DNA of 64,000 bases from Pseudoscleropodium purum (Eukaryota > Streptophyta > Bryopsida > Hypnales > Brachytheciaceae): the NCBI GenBank assembly GCA_963969395.1, contig OZ017798.1, forward strand, positions 17,228,173 to 17,292,172, given 5' to 3'. Below are positions 9,399 to 22,439 of the stretch, piece by piece. Under the pieces are notes generated by a model. The model saw nothing but the letters and a program-made list of their open reading frames with translations. It did not search any database and was not told where the DNA came from. Every line of letters begins with the position of its first letter. Within the stretch, counting starts at the first letter, position 1. Made by a program: the position numbers and the translations under genes.

Positions 9399-12300
9399 GG
9401 TAGCAGCACCCATAACCATCATTTTAAGGGTTTTGATCATGACTATTATTAATATTAATAGACATCCAAAAAATTATAGGATCCTATTAGCAAGAGAAAA
9501 GTAATTGCTGCGCACTTTTGAATGTATTATTTGGATATTTTGAGAATAAGTTGTGAATTTTTGAAGAGCTGACTTCAATTGCATCTAATACCAACATTAG
9601 GGTCTGGTGTTGAGATGTAGTACATCTTTGTAATGACATCTATTCACTTTCAAAGATTATTGAAGATTTTATAGGTGATGGTTATGGAGGTTATCACCTT
9701 ATTTGTAATAACCTAAGCATTTCATCCTATAGGATATGGGAAATTTATTGAGAAATTGAGGTTAATGTGTGCAAACATAAGGATGAGAAAGAATGCATAT
9801 GAAAAATATTTTTTTCTTCAAAACAAATATTTTATTCAATATAAATGTGGATTTTTCATCTAGACCTATTCCAATCTCATAGACTCACTTGTTATGGTTA
9901 GCTTTGCCTAAGTCAAGAAGAAAGAGAGATGAGTGGACAAGGAGGTTCAAACAAAGAATCTTTTTCAATGAACAACGCATCCAATTGTTGTCTACAATAG
10001 GTCAACTTATAAAGGCATTATATAGGTTGTTCTAAAATAGGTATTTCTATTATAAAAAAGGTTGCTTCACTCTATATCCCAAGTCCCAATTCCACAAGTC
10101 ATATTTTGTAAGACTTACTTGTTTTGGGTCAAATTATACATAAATGAAGTCATTTCTGTCAAAAAGTGTCATATGGCATCTAGTGATTGGTGCAAGGTGA
10201 TATTGAACTACCCAAATTTGATATAAAAATTCTATTTCAACATCTTTGTCAAATCTAACACTCATGTACAATATTCTAAAAAAAAATTTGGATTATTTTT
10301 GTGCAAATGAAAAAAATGTTTTTTTATTAATATATTAAAATTAAAATTTATTTATAAAATTTTATTTGGATTGCTTTGTTATGAAGTGAGAAGTGAAGGA
10401 GATTTTAAATGTGGAAGAAAATCTACTTAGAAACCTCTAAAACATCACCATAGGTATATAATGTAGTAAAGGATATTAGAGTGTAAAAGAGCACTCCATG
10501 TTTTTCTATAAGTAAAAAGGAATTAGACCATGATTCTAAGCTAGACCAAAGTGCCTCAAATGTGCAGTAAAATATTTGGTTTATCAACTTGTTCAAAAAT
10601 TGAAGTTGTCATATAGATTACATTTCAAGAACTTCATTTCTTTAGTAGTATTCAACCACACAAAAAATAATTTGTAAGTCTAAAATCCATACCAACAATG
10701 TAGAGCTTGAAGTTGCCAAATGTATTATATGCAGTAGTCACCATAGGTGCAACTTTTGTAAAATGAAGGCATTTTTTGAATCTATCGTAAATTGTAATAA
10801 TATTTTGAAAATTCCATCGATACTAGAAGTGAATCATAACATATTTGGACAAAACATTGATATCCTAGCATAGTGTTTACAATAGAAAATATAGATGTTG
10901 GATAGCTTAAGGATTCATTAATAACTTTGTGATCTCCGTATTAGAATTAAAAATAAATTAAAACAAAATAAATGAAAATGAATTAGTAAAAAAATTCAAT
11001 TCACATTTCTAAAAAGATTAATTAAAAAATAGTAAAGAAAGAATAATAATATTGATAAAAATAATTGAAATTAAAAAAAATTAGTAGTGAATTGCATAAA
11101 TTTTAGTGTTCAAAAACAAATGAGTGCATAGTAATGTTCTTCATTATTACAATCTTGCATGAAAATCAAGAGGGTTGAATACAAGAAAAAATAGATCTAA
11201 ATTAGAAATCCACAATATATGACAAATAAGAAGACATTGCATTCTTGTTGATGTATATTTCACATGAAAGAAACCATAATCCAAAAAATATATAGTCATA
11301 AAGACATATAGTTTTCTTGTAGTGTTTTTGCTTGTAATCTTGATTCTTATTTGTTGGAAAAAGAGATCAAGATCATGCTAAATGCATAAGTGTTTGTATT
11401 GATTTTAAGGCAGCAAATGTAGCTATACCCAAAATTTACAATTGGATGCATGCATAGTCGAATGTCGGCTCAATTTTGGCAAGAATACAATTTGTCCCAA
11501 AATCCCCTATTTAAGCAAGTTTGTAGTATATTATCTATACAAACGTTGTACCTATGTTGCAAATAATCCTTTTGTTGGAAAGAACTTCTAGAGGTTGTAA
11601 AATAAGACACTTTAGACTAAAATAGACTAAATAAAATAAATTATTTAAAGGATAAAAGGAATTTATAAATTTAAAGGTTTAAATAATTATAAAAAAGTCC
11701 CTCACACATGTTGTTTGAATTTCTACACTATACAAGACTATCATTTCTAAAATCCCTATATAAGCACCCTATAGAATCATGATCATTGATATTAGTTTAA
11801 GCAATACATGAGTATTTAAAAATTCCCTAAACAATTTTCTAATATAAACTTGTCACACACATGTATTTTTAAAGTCCTTCATGGTTTAATTATAAAATTT
11901 TCTATGACTTATTCAAAAACATAGATGTATGTAATATCAAGTTAAATTTGCAAAAATAATTTTTTATTATATGTTTTTAATTTTTGAGATGTATTGTAGA
12001 TGTGTTTTTAAAATTAGATGTTGGAGCTTTCAAAATTGTGACATAAATTTTGAACCACTAGACCATACACTCATCATAAGGATTTTTTCACAACCATAAG
12101 ACAACCATCCAAGTATTCTTCAAACACACTTATGTCATGATTTTTAGCTCCTACTTCAACCTTAGTGACAAACAATTGTCCTACTTGCATTCCCTCTCTA
12201 TAGTTTCTATTTGTCTCAAATCCCCGAGTACTAGCTCTTTCCAAATTAGCTTTGATTCAACTCACTTTGAGTAGAGAACTTCATTACCAGTGTTTTCTTG

Positions 12301-15300
12301 AAAGTCTCTTGATAGGAATAGATAAAAGAACCAAGTCATTTTTTTTGCCTTGTATAGAACTTTGTCTAGCACCTCCATAAGTTTCGTCATAAGGTAAGTG
12401 TACTTTGTTGTATGAATCTTGAGATATTATAGTGGACAAATTAGAATTAAACTCATTTTGGAATGTAATTTTTTATATTGATGTATTGTTCTTACAAATA
12501 TAGTCTATGATTGATTATGTCATTGATTTTGATGGTGATGAATATGTTGATGTTTGATGTAGTAATTGTGAACTATGTCTTAGATTCAATTTGGTGTTTT
12601 GTTTTAAAATATGAATGATAATGTGAGTAATATATGATAGGAGTAGTAGTTGTAAATTGATTGGTTTGATGAAAGTGTCATTTTTGATACAATGTATTTG
12701 AATTAAAATGCAAATGTAAGAATATTTTATATGTTTGTTTAAATATCTAAAGAAATTACAAGTTGGCCTTGTATAGAAATTAATATGAAAAGTGACAATG
12801 AATGCTAGAGTATGTAATGTGAATGTGGAGAGATGTAATTTAGTTGACATGTAATTGTATGTATTAATACAACAATATTTGTAAATAGACAAGTGTCATA
12901 GGGGATATATTTGATAATGTATTGCATGGGTGGTGTAAATAGCCTATTAGGGTGTGAATTTTGATTTTTTGGAAGTGTTTTTGAATGCAAATTGTGTGTG
13001 TTTTGTAATTTTTAGTGGGAATTCATGCTATTTTGTGATGGAATTGCCAAGTTGGGTGAGTAATTAAAGTGGGTGAAGACTGTGCATGGGTCCAAGTCGG
13101 TGTGAACAGAGGCGATTTGCAATTGGGGTTAAGTCGGAACATTTGGCAGTAGTTGATTGCCAATTGGGAGATTTTTAGAGATGGTACAGCTTGCCAAGTC
13201 GGATTGCGGTTGTATAGGTTGAGGCGGTTCCAAGTTGGTGGTTAGTTGAGTGTCATTGTAGTTTTGGTAACCGCCAGTTTGGATCCTATTAGGTCCGGTT
13301 TTGAAGCTATTTGATTTTACCTAGTGTTGAAGGAGAGTCCGCTGCGAGTCCCAGCCATGAGTTGCGTTTTTTTTTGTTTTCATGAATGTGTGTTTGATTG
13401 TTTGGTGTGTATGAGAATTTGTGTCAAGTCGGAGAGGCTTGTGTATGATGTTTGGACGTGAGTGCAAATTGAAAATCTGTCATTGGATAATTGAGAAGGA
13501 AATTTACTATGTTTAATGGGAATCGAGAGTGAAATGGTTTGAGTCCAAGTTGGATGCGGGCAGAAAGAGTGGAAGTTGGAATTGTGCAGAGTGAAATTCG
13601 TGAATGAGGATGGAGATTGTGATGGTGATTGTTGGATTAGGAATGTGTGAATCCTAATAGGTGGAGTTGGAAGGAAGCGAAGTGTGTGCTAGTTGGTGCA
13701 GTTCGGTGTGTGTGTGCAGGAAAATGAAGAAGTTTACTGAGTGAATGAGAAATTGACGAGATTGTGAGATGAAGATTTGGTTGGTGAGATTGTGCTGAAG
13801 TTAAATTGAGCTTGATAGAAGCGGTAGTTGGAGTTAAGAATCTAAGTCCCAGTTGGAAAGTAGAAGAAAGGACTTGGAAGGAATTAGAGCAAAAGCAAGT
13901 GAAATGTTGAAAATCAAGTGCTGTGAACTTAATTTTTGTATCAATGGTGATTTGTTCACCAATTCGGAAATAAGAAACATGTTCAAACCAAATTGAGTGT
14001 TTCATTGTGTATGATTTAATGAATGATTTAATGTGCACATGTGTTTATGGAATTATTTGAGAACGGAGTATGATGGTGTTAGCCAAACTATGTGTGAGTG
14101 AATTATACAATGTCATTGTAGATTGAGTGGTTATTAATTGTTCAAATTGGGTCGTAGTCTTCTATTTTGGAATTGTACTTCCTATTTTAGGAATTAATTC
14201 CATTAGCATAAATTTCCTACTTGACAATCTCCCTTGGAACGAACTTATTATACTAATAGGGTAGTTTCCGAATAGGTCATTATCCTCCTTCAACAGGTGG
14301 TCAAGTAGTGGGACTAAGAGTTGTCCAATTGTGTTTTGGAGATTTTCTAAATTGAGTTTGAAATGGGGTGATAGATTGAAAATAAATTTTTTTTTGGTAT
14401 ATTGAGATTATTCATGTCAAGAAGAGATTAATTTTTTTTGTTTGCATGTGATTTGGGTAAACTTATTTCAATGGCATTGATAGGTCTTAAAATTATTGAG
14501 GCAATTGTCTAAGTAGAATTGAATGTGTATTGTCTTGGTGTATTTTAAAAAATAAAAAGCTATGATATTGAAATTAAAATATGATTAAATGATTGACCAT
14601 AGAAATGAGTGTTATGAAAGGTACAAGATTAAGTAGAAGATGAAGTATTGATGTTATTTGTATATTTCAATTAGTGTAGATATCAAGTTTATCCGGACAT
14701 TAGACATCTATAAAGTACCCAATGACATTGGAGTATTGGAATTTATCTTACCATAGCCTTCCACAATCTCTTGTTTGCCATAGAATCCCATCTACTATTT
14801 GTCACCCTCCATCTTTAGGTTGATTTGTGCTTCTTGTATCCTTTTGGTCCAAATCACTCTACCTTTTTATACTTTTTGAACTTTTGTCCTTTGTTGTCGG
14901 GCAAAATATCATTTGCCTTATCTATATGGCCATTTATTCTATTTGACTTGTCCATAATAAATCTGTTTGTTGAAAGTAAAGCTAGATTTATCACTTTTGG
15001 GGCATCTATGTGTGGGATGTCATTTGCCACTAGATTCTAGGGTTTTAATGTTCTAGTAAGCTAAAGAATATGTCTAATTGAATAGAATTTATACTATTGA
15101 ATATAATTCCAAATAAGTAGACACTATTGAAATTCCAAGGAAAAAACAAAATGAAAAATACAAGAGCAAAAAATCTACAAACCCAAAAAGAAATTAGAAA
15201 ATATTAAACCTACAAACTATCACTCAACAGTGTCTTGCACGTTATGGAAATCTTGTTGTGTAACAAAGATGTATTGCCTAGTTTCTTTGTCATGGCACTA

Positions 15301-15342
15301 CACACATGTGAGTAATAGACAAATCAAAGTACAAATGCGAGA
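9399..15342. other. AT-rich spacer of left arm
   Basis: No gene seen. The part 12934-14295 is less AT-rich than its surroundings and starts and ends like a possible solo LTR (read on the minus strand, TG...CA with CCACC on both sides). Long open frames here are shared exactly by both arms and resemble nothing known. Confidence 0.4.
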
Positions 15343-15539
15343 TACTATAAGAAACCACATGTTTTAGGTGACAAATTTTAAGTGACATTTGATGTAACAA
15401 CCCATGTTTTTATGTCAACAATAATGTCCGCCATAACATCTTGGCATTATGGCAAACATTATTGTTGACATAAAAACATGACTTGTTATATTGAATGTCA
15501 CCTAAAATTCGTCACTTAAAACACGGGGTTCTTATAATA
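15343..15539. mobile_element. CACTA-type foldback MITE, left arm
   Basis: An almost complete 197-bp hairpin. The ends (tACTATAAGAAACC and GGGGTTCTTATAata) are decayed versions of the CACTATAAGAACCCC ends of the copy at 21894-22090. The inner arms include CAACAATAATGTCC and its inverted partner. It has no coding capacity and lies within the identical tract, so the mirror copy is 29531-29727. Confidence 0.7.
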
Positions 15540-15680
15540 CTATGCAACTCTTTCCACTGCAACATGATGCTATCTATGGAATACTTTTTGTACTCCAAAC
15601 CTGCAAGGTCAAAATACTGAAATCCATGGTGCAAAACTTGCAATTGTAACCATCGAAATTACAGATAGAAAGTGCCTTCT

Positions 15681-18600
15681 TGTGTACCGTTTGCCCTTGT
15701 ATGTTTTTGTTTTGGACATGCGATTATAAGCTTTGTAGGTCTGCCCAACGAGAAAGCCCCAACAACTCTAATCTAACCCTCTTGTTGTTGTCATACTGTC
15801 ATTGTTAGTATATATTGTTTTCAATATATAGGGTCTATTTCTTACTATGTATAAGTTAACCCCTAAACGTTCTAATCCATTTCTAGAATTGATTATTTTG
15901 GAAAAATCATTATAAAGTACTATTTGGAAGAACATTTTGGACTTGATATACAAATAGAAGTTGTAGATTTTGAGTTTTAGATTCCATTCTATGGTTAGAT
16001 TCACCAATGCTATCACCAATATTTTTTTTTATAAATTTTGAGAAGGAAAATTTGGAGTTCTTTCTAAATTCAATTACAAGCAAAATATTATTATTTTTTG
16101 AGTAAAACTTGTTGGAATGGATTTAAAATGAGGTTCTCTTCATATAGTGGTTTTTTGAAATTTTTGTGTTTTTAAAATCTATGACCTCATTTTTGCAAAT
16201 CTAGTTTTAAACTAAAATCAATGCAATTTTTGGCTTGACAAACTTCGATGTTTGTAATTTGAGAAAAATATGAATTCTAATAACACCCAATCCAACCATT
16301 AGATAGGACAACAACTTGATGAAGTATCACCACAAATTAGATGGCTTTCATCCAAGCAATAATGAGACTTGAAAACTAATTTTCAATCTATAAATTGTCC
16401 AAAAATTGGACGTTGGAGCACTCCAAGGTTAATGTTGTTTCTTTCTTTAGAAACCCATAGTACTAGATTATATCTTATTCAGGTTTCTTTGACAAGTCTA
16501 AAGTCTATAGTCCACACTTGATCAAGCAATATTCACATTTCAAAACAAAAAAGATTGGAAAAATGAGGTAATTGGATTGAAAGTTGTGTTGCTCCAAACC
16601 AAAATGGGCATGCATGTGGCCCATATGCTTTACCCTTCATTTATCCAAAAATCATTCATCTTTTCAAAGGGAGAAACCCCATATTCATTGTGTTATGTGG
16701 AAGTATCAATTGAAAGATCACATGCTCAAATTAATTTATCATATGGTGAATACAATGACATAAAATTATTAGTCATAGTTCCTAACAATCTCACTGTATT
16801 TTCTAATTCAAAGAATAATGAAGTTAAATAAAAAGTTCTACTTTTCTAACAATTTTTCTCTATTATACACATTGTTTATTCTCCATTTGAGCAATTTTGA
16901 AAAACAAAATCCTTGCAATGAATCACTTCAATAGCTATTTGATAATAGCTTTTAGATTGATATTTGTAAGAATGCAATTAATATAATGATGCACACTATT
17001 TTCAACCATTCTAATTAAATCAATACTTTAATTTTCATAATTTTGGAAAATTTCATATAACTTTTTAGTATGTTGTAAGATAATTAGTTAGACAAATCTC
17101 TTCAAATAATTTCAAATTTTTATTGATTTATTACATGTAATTATTGTCTCCTTAGTCTCTTATGCCTCTAGTTTCATTTTCTAAATAATGAGTGGAGATG
17201 CATAGGTCTTTAAAGCACCTTTATATTCTTACTTTGCAATAGAAGGGCTCTCAATCCATTGTAGTAGTGAGTTCTTTGTGTTATTCTGTAACCACATGCA
17301 TCCAAGGTGTATTTATAGGAGATATTAGTAACATACTTGAAATAGATTTTTCCAAAATATACATTGAAATATTTAGAAATTATTTTTGCATGTGATTTTT
17401 TGAAGCCCCTATAATTTTACTTTGAAGTTTTTAGGGTTCTTTTGCCAAACAAAATGACATACTATATTTTAATTCAACTAACTTTATAAATTGATGTTGG
17501 TGACTTTCCTTGAGGTTCATAATAATTTAAAAGAATCATCTTTCCAAATCCAAAAAAAATTACTTGGAAAAAGGTACACATCCATGCTGATGGATTGTTT
17601 TTGGTAAGTTTATAACCAAGGGATAGATGGAGCATATTGAGCTTTATTTCTTAATCCTTCTAGATTTTTATTGAACCCACTTTAGATTTTTTTGCAAATT
17701 TAGACAAATTGTAGTAACTTTAAATAACTTTGAGTCATTGCATGAAATTTTCAAAATAGCTTACAATCAACATCTTCCATATGCAAAGTTTTGTTTTATG
17801 CCATTTTGTCAATACTACAAAAAGGGATTTTTAAACTTCAAACTATAAATCTCAAAATAGAATGCTATAAATACCTAAGTTTTAAAATTGAATTGATTGA
17901 ATTGGATTGAATTGGAATAAATTGTTTGATATCTACATATATCTACCCATTACTTGTATAGATGCTGAAGGCTCACATGCTCCGAGACATGCTTGCATTT
18001 CCATGCTCATATATTAGCCTTGTTGCTTTTAATGGTATTTAGTTTGGTTTGGTACCATCAAGATATCTTGTTGCTATGTTATTCTCTTATTGCCCTAAAA
18101 GTAAACTATGGTAGAACTACTCCTTTTCAACTAGGGACCTATATCCAAATTGTAGGGTGCATTATTTCAAATCAAGGCTGGAACAAATTTTCAACCCAAG
18201 CTTAGAATGTTTTTTTGTTTTTTTTTTTCTATTCAAAGTTGGGACTAATCAAGTCATGACACACATCCCAAAGTAGTGAGCAAGAAAGTAGTTCTTGAAT
18301 ATCAGAATTGGAAGACTCTACATATTGGATATAGCTTTGGACCAGCTATTGGCTTCTAAAATTCATAGTAATTTCAATTCAAAGCAACAAATTACCAAAA
18401 CGATTACAATCCTTGTGATTTCTATCTTCCAACATAGTAGAAAATTTACATTGCTTTATATTACTCTAGAACATATGTAGAATCACTAAAGTGGTAGCCT
18501 ATAGGTGGTACTACCATAATTGCCTCTATTTTGACCACCAATCTCAACACACTTCTTTAGGATTTAGATTGGCCTTGTTTGGTATTCCATCTAGTCTAAT

Positions 18601-18969
18601 TATAGATTATATATCTTTCAAAAAAATAATAAAAATAGCTAAATTACTATAAAACTATTTGTGGGGTGAATGCACAGGTTTTGGGACAAACAATTATTGA
18701 AATATCCTCCTTTGTAGAAGTGAATGCTCGTACTCTTCATTTTTGCAAATAATTGAAATAAGAGGATATATGTACAATGCAAATTCTTGAGTTAGTGATG
18801 ATTTTTAGGATAAAACAAGGGATAAAAGGGCAAGCTTGTCTCTAATAGAAGTTCAAATTATTAGCTTGAGCGTTGAAGTGTATATATGTTTTGGATGCAA
18901 TTGGAAGTGCATTATATAATCAAGATGATTTTTTCAACAATCATTTATTATACCAATTGTATAATGTGA
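15681..18969. other. Palindrome spacer, no gene seen
   Basis: AT-rich DNA with many stops in all frames. Short open frames (for example 16577-16831 and 17993-18205) have no recognisable similarity. I see no transposon ends. Confidence 0.4.
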
Positions 18970-19916
18970 ATCAAATTTTAACCCTTGAAGTTCCATGACT
19001 ATATTTTCACCAAAAACACTCAAAAATTGTCATTTTAGTACAAGTACCAAATTTTTGAAAAAACTTTTTTCCAACAAATGTAACTATAGGATCTTGTAGT
19101 ATGCTGACTTGATAATATGTGGTAAGAATTTCAGAAATTTTCACCACATGAATTGCAAGATATATGCATTCAAAATCCTTGAAATCATTTTTTTGGTCAT
19201 GTGAAAAATAGGAAAGTTGCTTTTTACAAGCTCACTTTTCTATGAAAAAATGTCTAAAATGGTGGTGCTTCGTTGGATTGTTTTTCTAGATAAGTTGGTT
19301 ACATACTTAAAAAATTTCAGATCATTTGGAATCATACAACATATAGGACAAAAATAGTAAGTATACAGTAGTAGAGAATGATTCAAAATATTAAATTGTT
19401 AAAAATTTAATTATGAAATTGAAAAATGCCAATCCCAATGGTTGTAATGTTGTAATAAATAGTCTACATACTATGATTTTATTTTATTTTTTCTAAAAAT
19501 ATTGAAAATTGAGTAAGATAATAGACTTCAAAGTTTATTTTACAGTTGAGGATCCATAACTACCCACAAACAAAAAATCCTCATAACTTTTAACTCCTTG
19601 ATCAAAATAGAATGATTCAAAGCTTTCCATATATACATAACTCTTGAAAACCAATTTCAAATTTTTGTTTATGATAAAAGTGATTTTTTTATCTACTTGG
19701 ATTGCCCATTTATAAAAGAAGTAACATATTAGGCCATAGCTTTTGACTCATATTTTTAATTAAATGTCATAAAATTTAGTATATATGAAAGATATTCCTT
19801 GTTCCCACCTTCTATTAAAATTTGGGCCAAAAATATGAAAATCTTTAGTGACACATACTTGCCTAAAATTACTATGTAGCCAAGAAATGCATGCTAGTCC
19901 TTTAGGAGTGATTAAC
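18970..19916 (+). repeat. Dispersed non-coding repeat, copy 1
   Basis: About 950 bp that match the reverse complement of 61016-61940 over nearly the full length with many substitutions and small indels. Shared blocks include CTATAGGATCTTGTAGTAT, ATCATTTGGAAT, TCCTCATAACTTTTGACTC-like text and GATATTCCTTGT. No frame is kept open in both copies, so it is not obviously protein coding. The family is not identified. Confidence 0.65.
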
Positions 19917-20906
19917 TTACTAGTCAACTTTTCAAAAGATTTAATAGTAAACATAAATTAAATTCTAGTGAAATAGCCACAATTATAGTTTGTATCATCT
20001 CAAATCACTTTCAAACAACAATTGTTGTTTAGTAAAATAAAAATCCCACTATGTCCAATATATAACTTTTATGTTTGTAATTTTGAATTCAATTTCATAT
20101 GAATATAGTATGGCTCATCAAGTGAAAAAAAACAAGAAACATAATCAAATTTGTAAGATGGTGTAACTAAAATTTATTTATCAATAAGTTGTATGCAATT
20201 CCAAACATTAGTAGACCCCAACTGAAAGTGATTTTTTTTAAACATATGGAAAATTTCAATTGAAGATGTTTTTTATAATGAGCTTAATAAGTCCTTGAAA
20301 TGATAGTAAATGTCCTCAACTTTCAAATTTAACACTACAATATAGAGAATTTAGAGCTCTTACTAATTATTTGCTTGGTATAACTTACTACCCAAAAACC
20401 AATAGAGGGAATCAACCATGAACAATGGTCTCAAGAAGTTTGTAGCACATCCCATTAACCCTTAATTAAAGGCCTAAGCATTTGTAGGTTTAAAAACATC
20501 ATTGCTTTTGAAGTGTTATATGTCTAATTGTCACTAAGATATAGAAATCTCAACCGTACAATCTTGTAGTGTACATGTCGAAGATGATGTGAAACAATTT
20601 GGAGTCATTTGGTCTCATAGATTTGCAAGATCATATTGTTTTAGTGTTGAAAAAGGATTCTAAAATTTTCCTAGAAAGACATTTAGAAGTCAATTTTGAT
20701 TTCTAAACTTACTCAAATGAAAAAAGATTCAAGCTATAAGGTGTTTCAAAACCAATATACAAATTCATTGGTGAAAGAAAAGATCACTCAATCGATTCAA
20801 TGTGTTTGTAAAATAGATTTGAAATGTCAAAAAATAGTTGCAAAAAACACATCTATTATTGAATCTCCTTCTACTAAAATGATTGTATCACTCATACCTC
20901 CTTCAA

Positions 20907-21320
20907 TTGGTATGAAATTTTAGCCATACAAATTAGACTAGTGTGCGCAAATTTTCCATATTTTTTTATTGGAATTGGACTCTATATAAAGAAGAAATAA
21001 GTCGCTGAAGTTCATTATAATCCAAAAATATTTAGATTTTGAACTTCGAATTGCTCTCAAACAGTCAACATGTTTTGGATTGACATGAAAATTTTACCAT
21101 AATAACTAGACTTCAAGGAAAACAAAATCCAACAATTTTTTTTAAAACAAACATTGAATGAGGGAGATACAAGCTCACAAAGTTGCAACCATGAAATGCA
21201 GTTTGCTGAACTCAAATTGAACTTGTAAACTTTGACTGGCTCCCAACACATTTATGCATCTTGGATTGATTTGAAAATTTTACCACACAAACTAGATTAG
21301 TATGTGCAACTATTCCAGCA
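20907..21320. repeat. Degenerate tandem repeat, about 170-190 bp units
   Basis: Three similar units start near 20907, 21074 and 21260. Each contains a version of TTGGATTGATTTGAAAATTTT followed by ACCACACAAACTAGA, and the spacers share GAACTTCGAATTGC-like text. They are diverged and non-coding, perhaps part of an old retroelement or satellite. Confidence 0.5.
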
Positions 21321-21684
21321 AGTATTATTGAATTTGGACATTAGATGCAAAAGTGAAAGCACTTTGAATTTGACCTCTATATTGAGAGGACACTTTGGGG
21401 CCTTTGGAACGTTTGAGGATTAATGAAGACAGTGTACTGTACAATCATAGTCAGTGATTGTTTTGCTACTCGGTACAATATTGCTGCCCAAAATGGGCAT
21501 GCAAACATGATGCCATGTACTTGGGCCATGAAAACCAAGGACCCATGAATTTGAATGTAGAAACATAAAACCCAATATTCATGACCTCATAGGTTTGGCG
21601 TGCAAAAAGTATTCCATAGTTATCACTTTACAAATAAACTAGTTGATTATACTTTGGGAAATCCTCCTTGTTGAAGGTAGGAAA

Positions 21685-21857
21685 TGTTGAAAAAATTCCT
21701 ATTAGGGTTTCATCCGTTTTTCCCTATCATCCAAGGATGACTTCAGGTTAGTTTATTGTAATGTATTTAAACCTACAGCTAAGGCTATTCAGGCTCTCTC
21801 TTGTTTTATCTTATCAATCTAAGACTACATTGTAAGATTGCAATTGGTTTTTTAACA
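21685..21857 (+). repeat. 5' LTR of copia element
   Basis: Starts TGTTGAAAAAATTCC and ends TTTTTTAACA just before the primer binding site. It aligns along its length with 27405-27583, with many substitutions and a small indel, so the insertion is old. Confidence 0.8.
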
Positions 21858-21869
21858 TGGTATTAGAGT
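21858..21869 (+). other. Primer binding site of copia element
   Basis: TGGTATTAGAGT directly after the 5' LTR. It resembles the TGGTATCAGAGC site complementary to plant initiator methionine tRNA, with one or two changes. Confidence 0.65.
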
Positions 21870-21893
21870 ATATTTGATCAGTCAAGTAGTATC

Positions 21894-22090
21894 CACTATA
21901 AGAACCCCATATTTTAGGTGACGGATTTTAGGTGACATCTAATGTAACAACTTATGTTTTTTACGTCAACAATAATGTCCACCATAACATTGAGATGTTA
22001 TGGCGAACATTATTGTTGACATAAAAACATAAGTTGCTACATTGGATGTCACTTAAAATCCTTCACCTAAAATATGGGGTTCTTATAGTG
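21894..22090. mobile_element. CACTA-type foldback MITE inside the copia 5' leader
   Basis: A 197-bp hairpin with intact ends CACTATAAGAACCCC and GGGGTTCTTATAGTG. It shares its internal arms with the copies at 15343 and 29531. Flanks are ATC and ATT, a 3-bp duplication with one change. It inserted after the copia element. Confidence 0.8.
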
Positions 22091-22439
22091 ATTAAATGCT
22101 TGCATTAATTTTAAGTCTAGGCATAGCCAAGATCACTCAGGAACCAAGTATTTCTTATCTCTCTAAATTTTTTTTAGCTACACTAGTTGGCACAAACAGC
22201 TAGATAGTGGTGGATCCTAATGTTAGAGATGTTCCGGAGTCCATGAAGTTGGCAAGGCCAATAAACTATATAATACAGAGTTATAAAGTCAAGTTTATAT
22301 TAATGCATGAAGGTTTATGGTGGTTTATCGAACTTGTCCACCATGACTAGTTCGGCATCTCGTCAAGTAGCGCAATCAGCTCACGAGGAGAGTCCATTAT
22401 CAACACCGATGTCCTAGTCATTGAAGTGCCCCGACAACA

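Larger units (their letters stand above)
3376..15680. repeat. Left arm of giant inverted repeat
   Basis: The reverse complement of this arm matches 29390-41991. From 5413 to 15590 every paired coordinate I checked sums to 45070, and I found no difference where I compared sequence, so there is no net indel over 10,178 bp. From 4475 to 5412 the match drops sharply inside the PPR repeats. From 3573 to about 4475 it rises again to about 99%. The 3' UTR portion, 3376-3551, is more diverged. At the inner end mismatches begin at 15591 and similarity fades by about 15680. Confidence 0.93.

Noticed and set aside
12515..14038. Open frames of 61-133 residues that are identical in both arms
   Set aside because: Their identity is explained by arm homogenisation, which also covers non-coding DNA. 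Composition is low-complexity and no domain is visible.
15343..15539. Hairpin as a CRISPR repeat or tRNA-like structure
   Set aside because: It is one long foldback with transposon-like ends and related copies, in a eukaryotic genome; there is no repeat-spacer array in the window.
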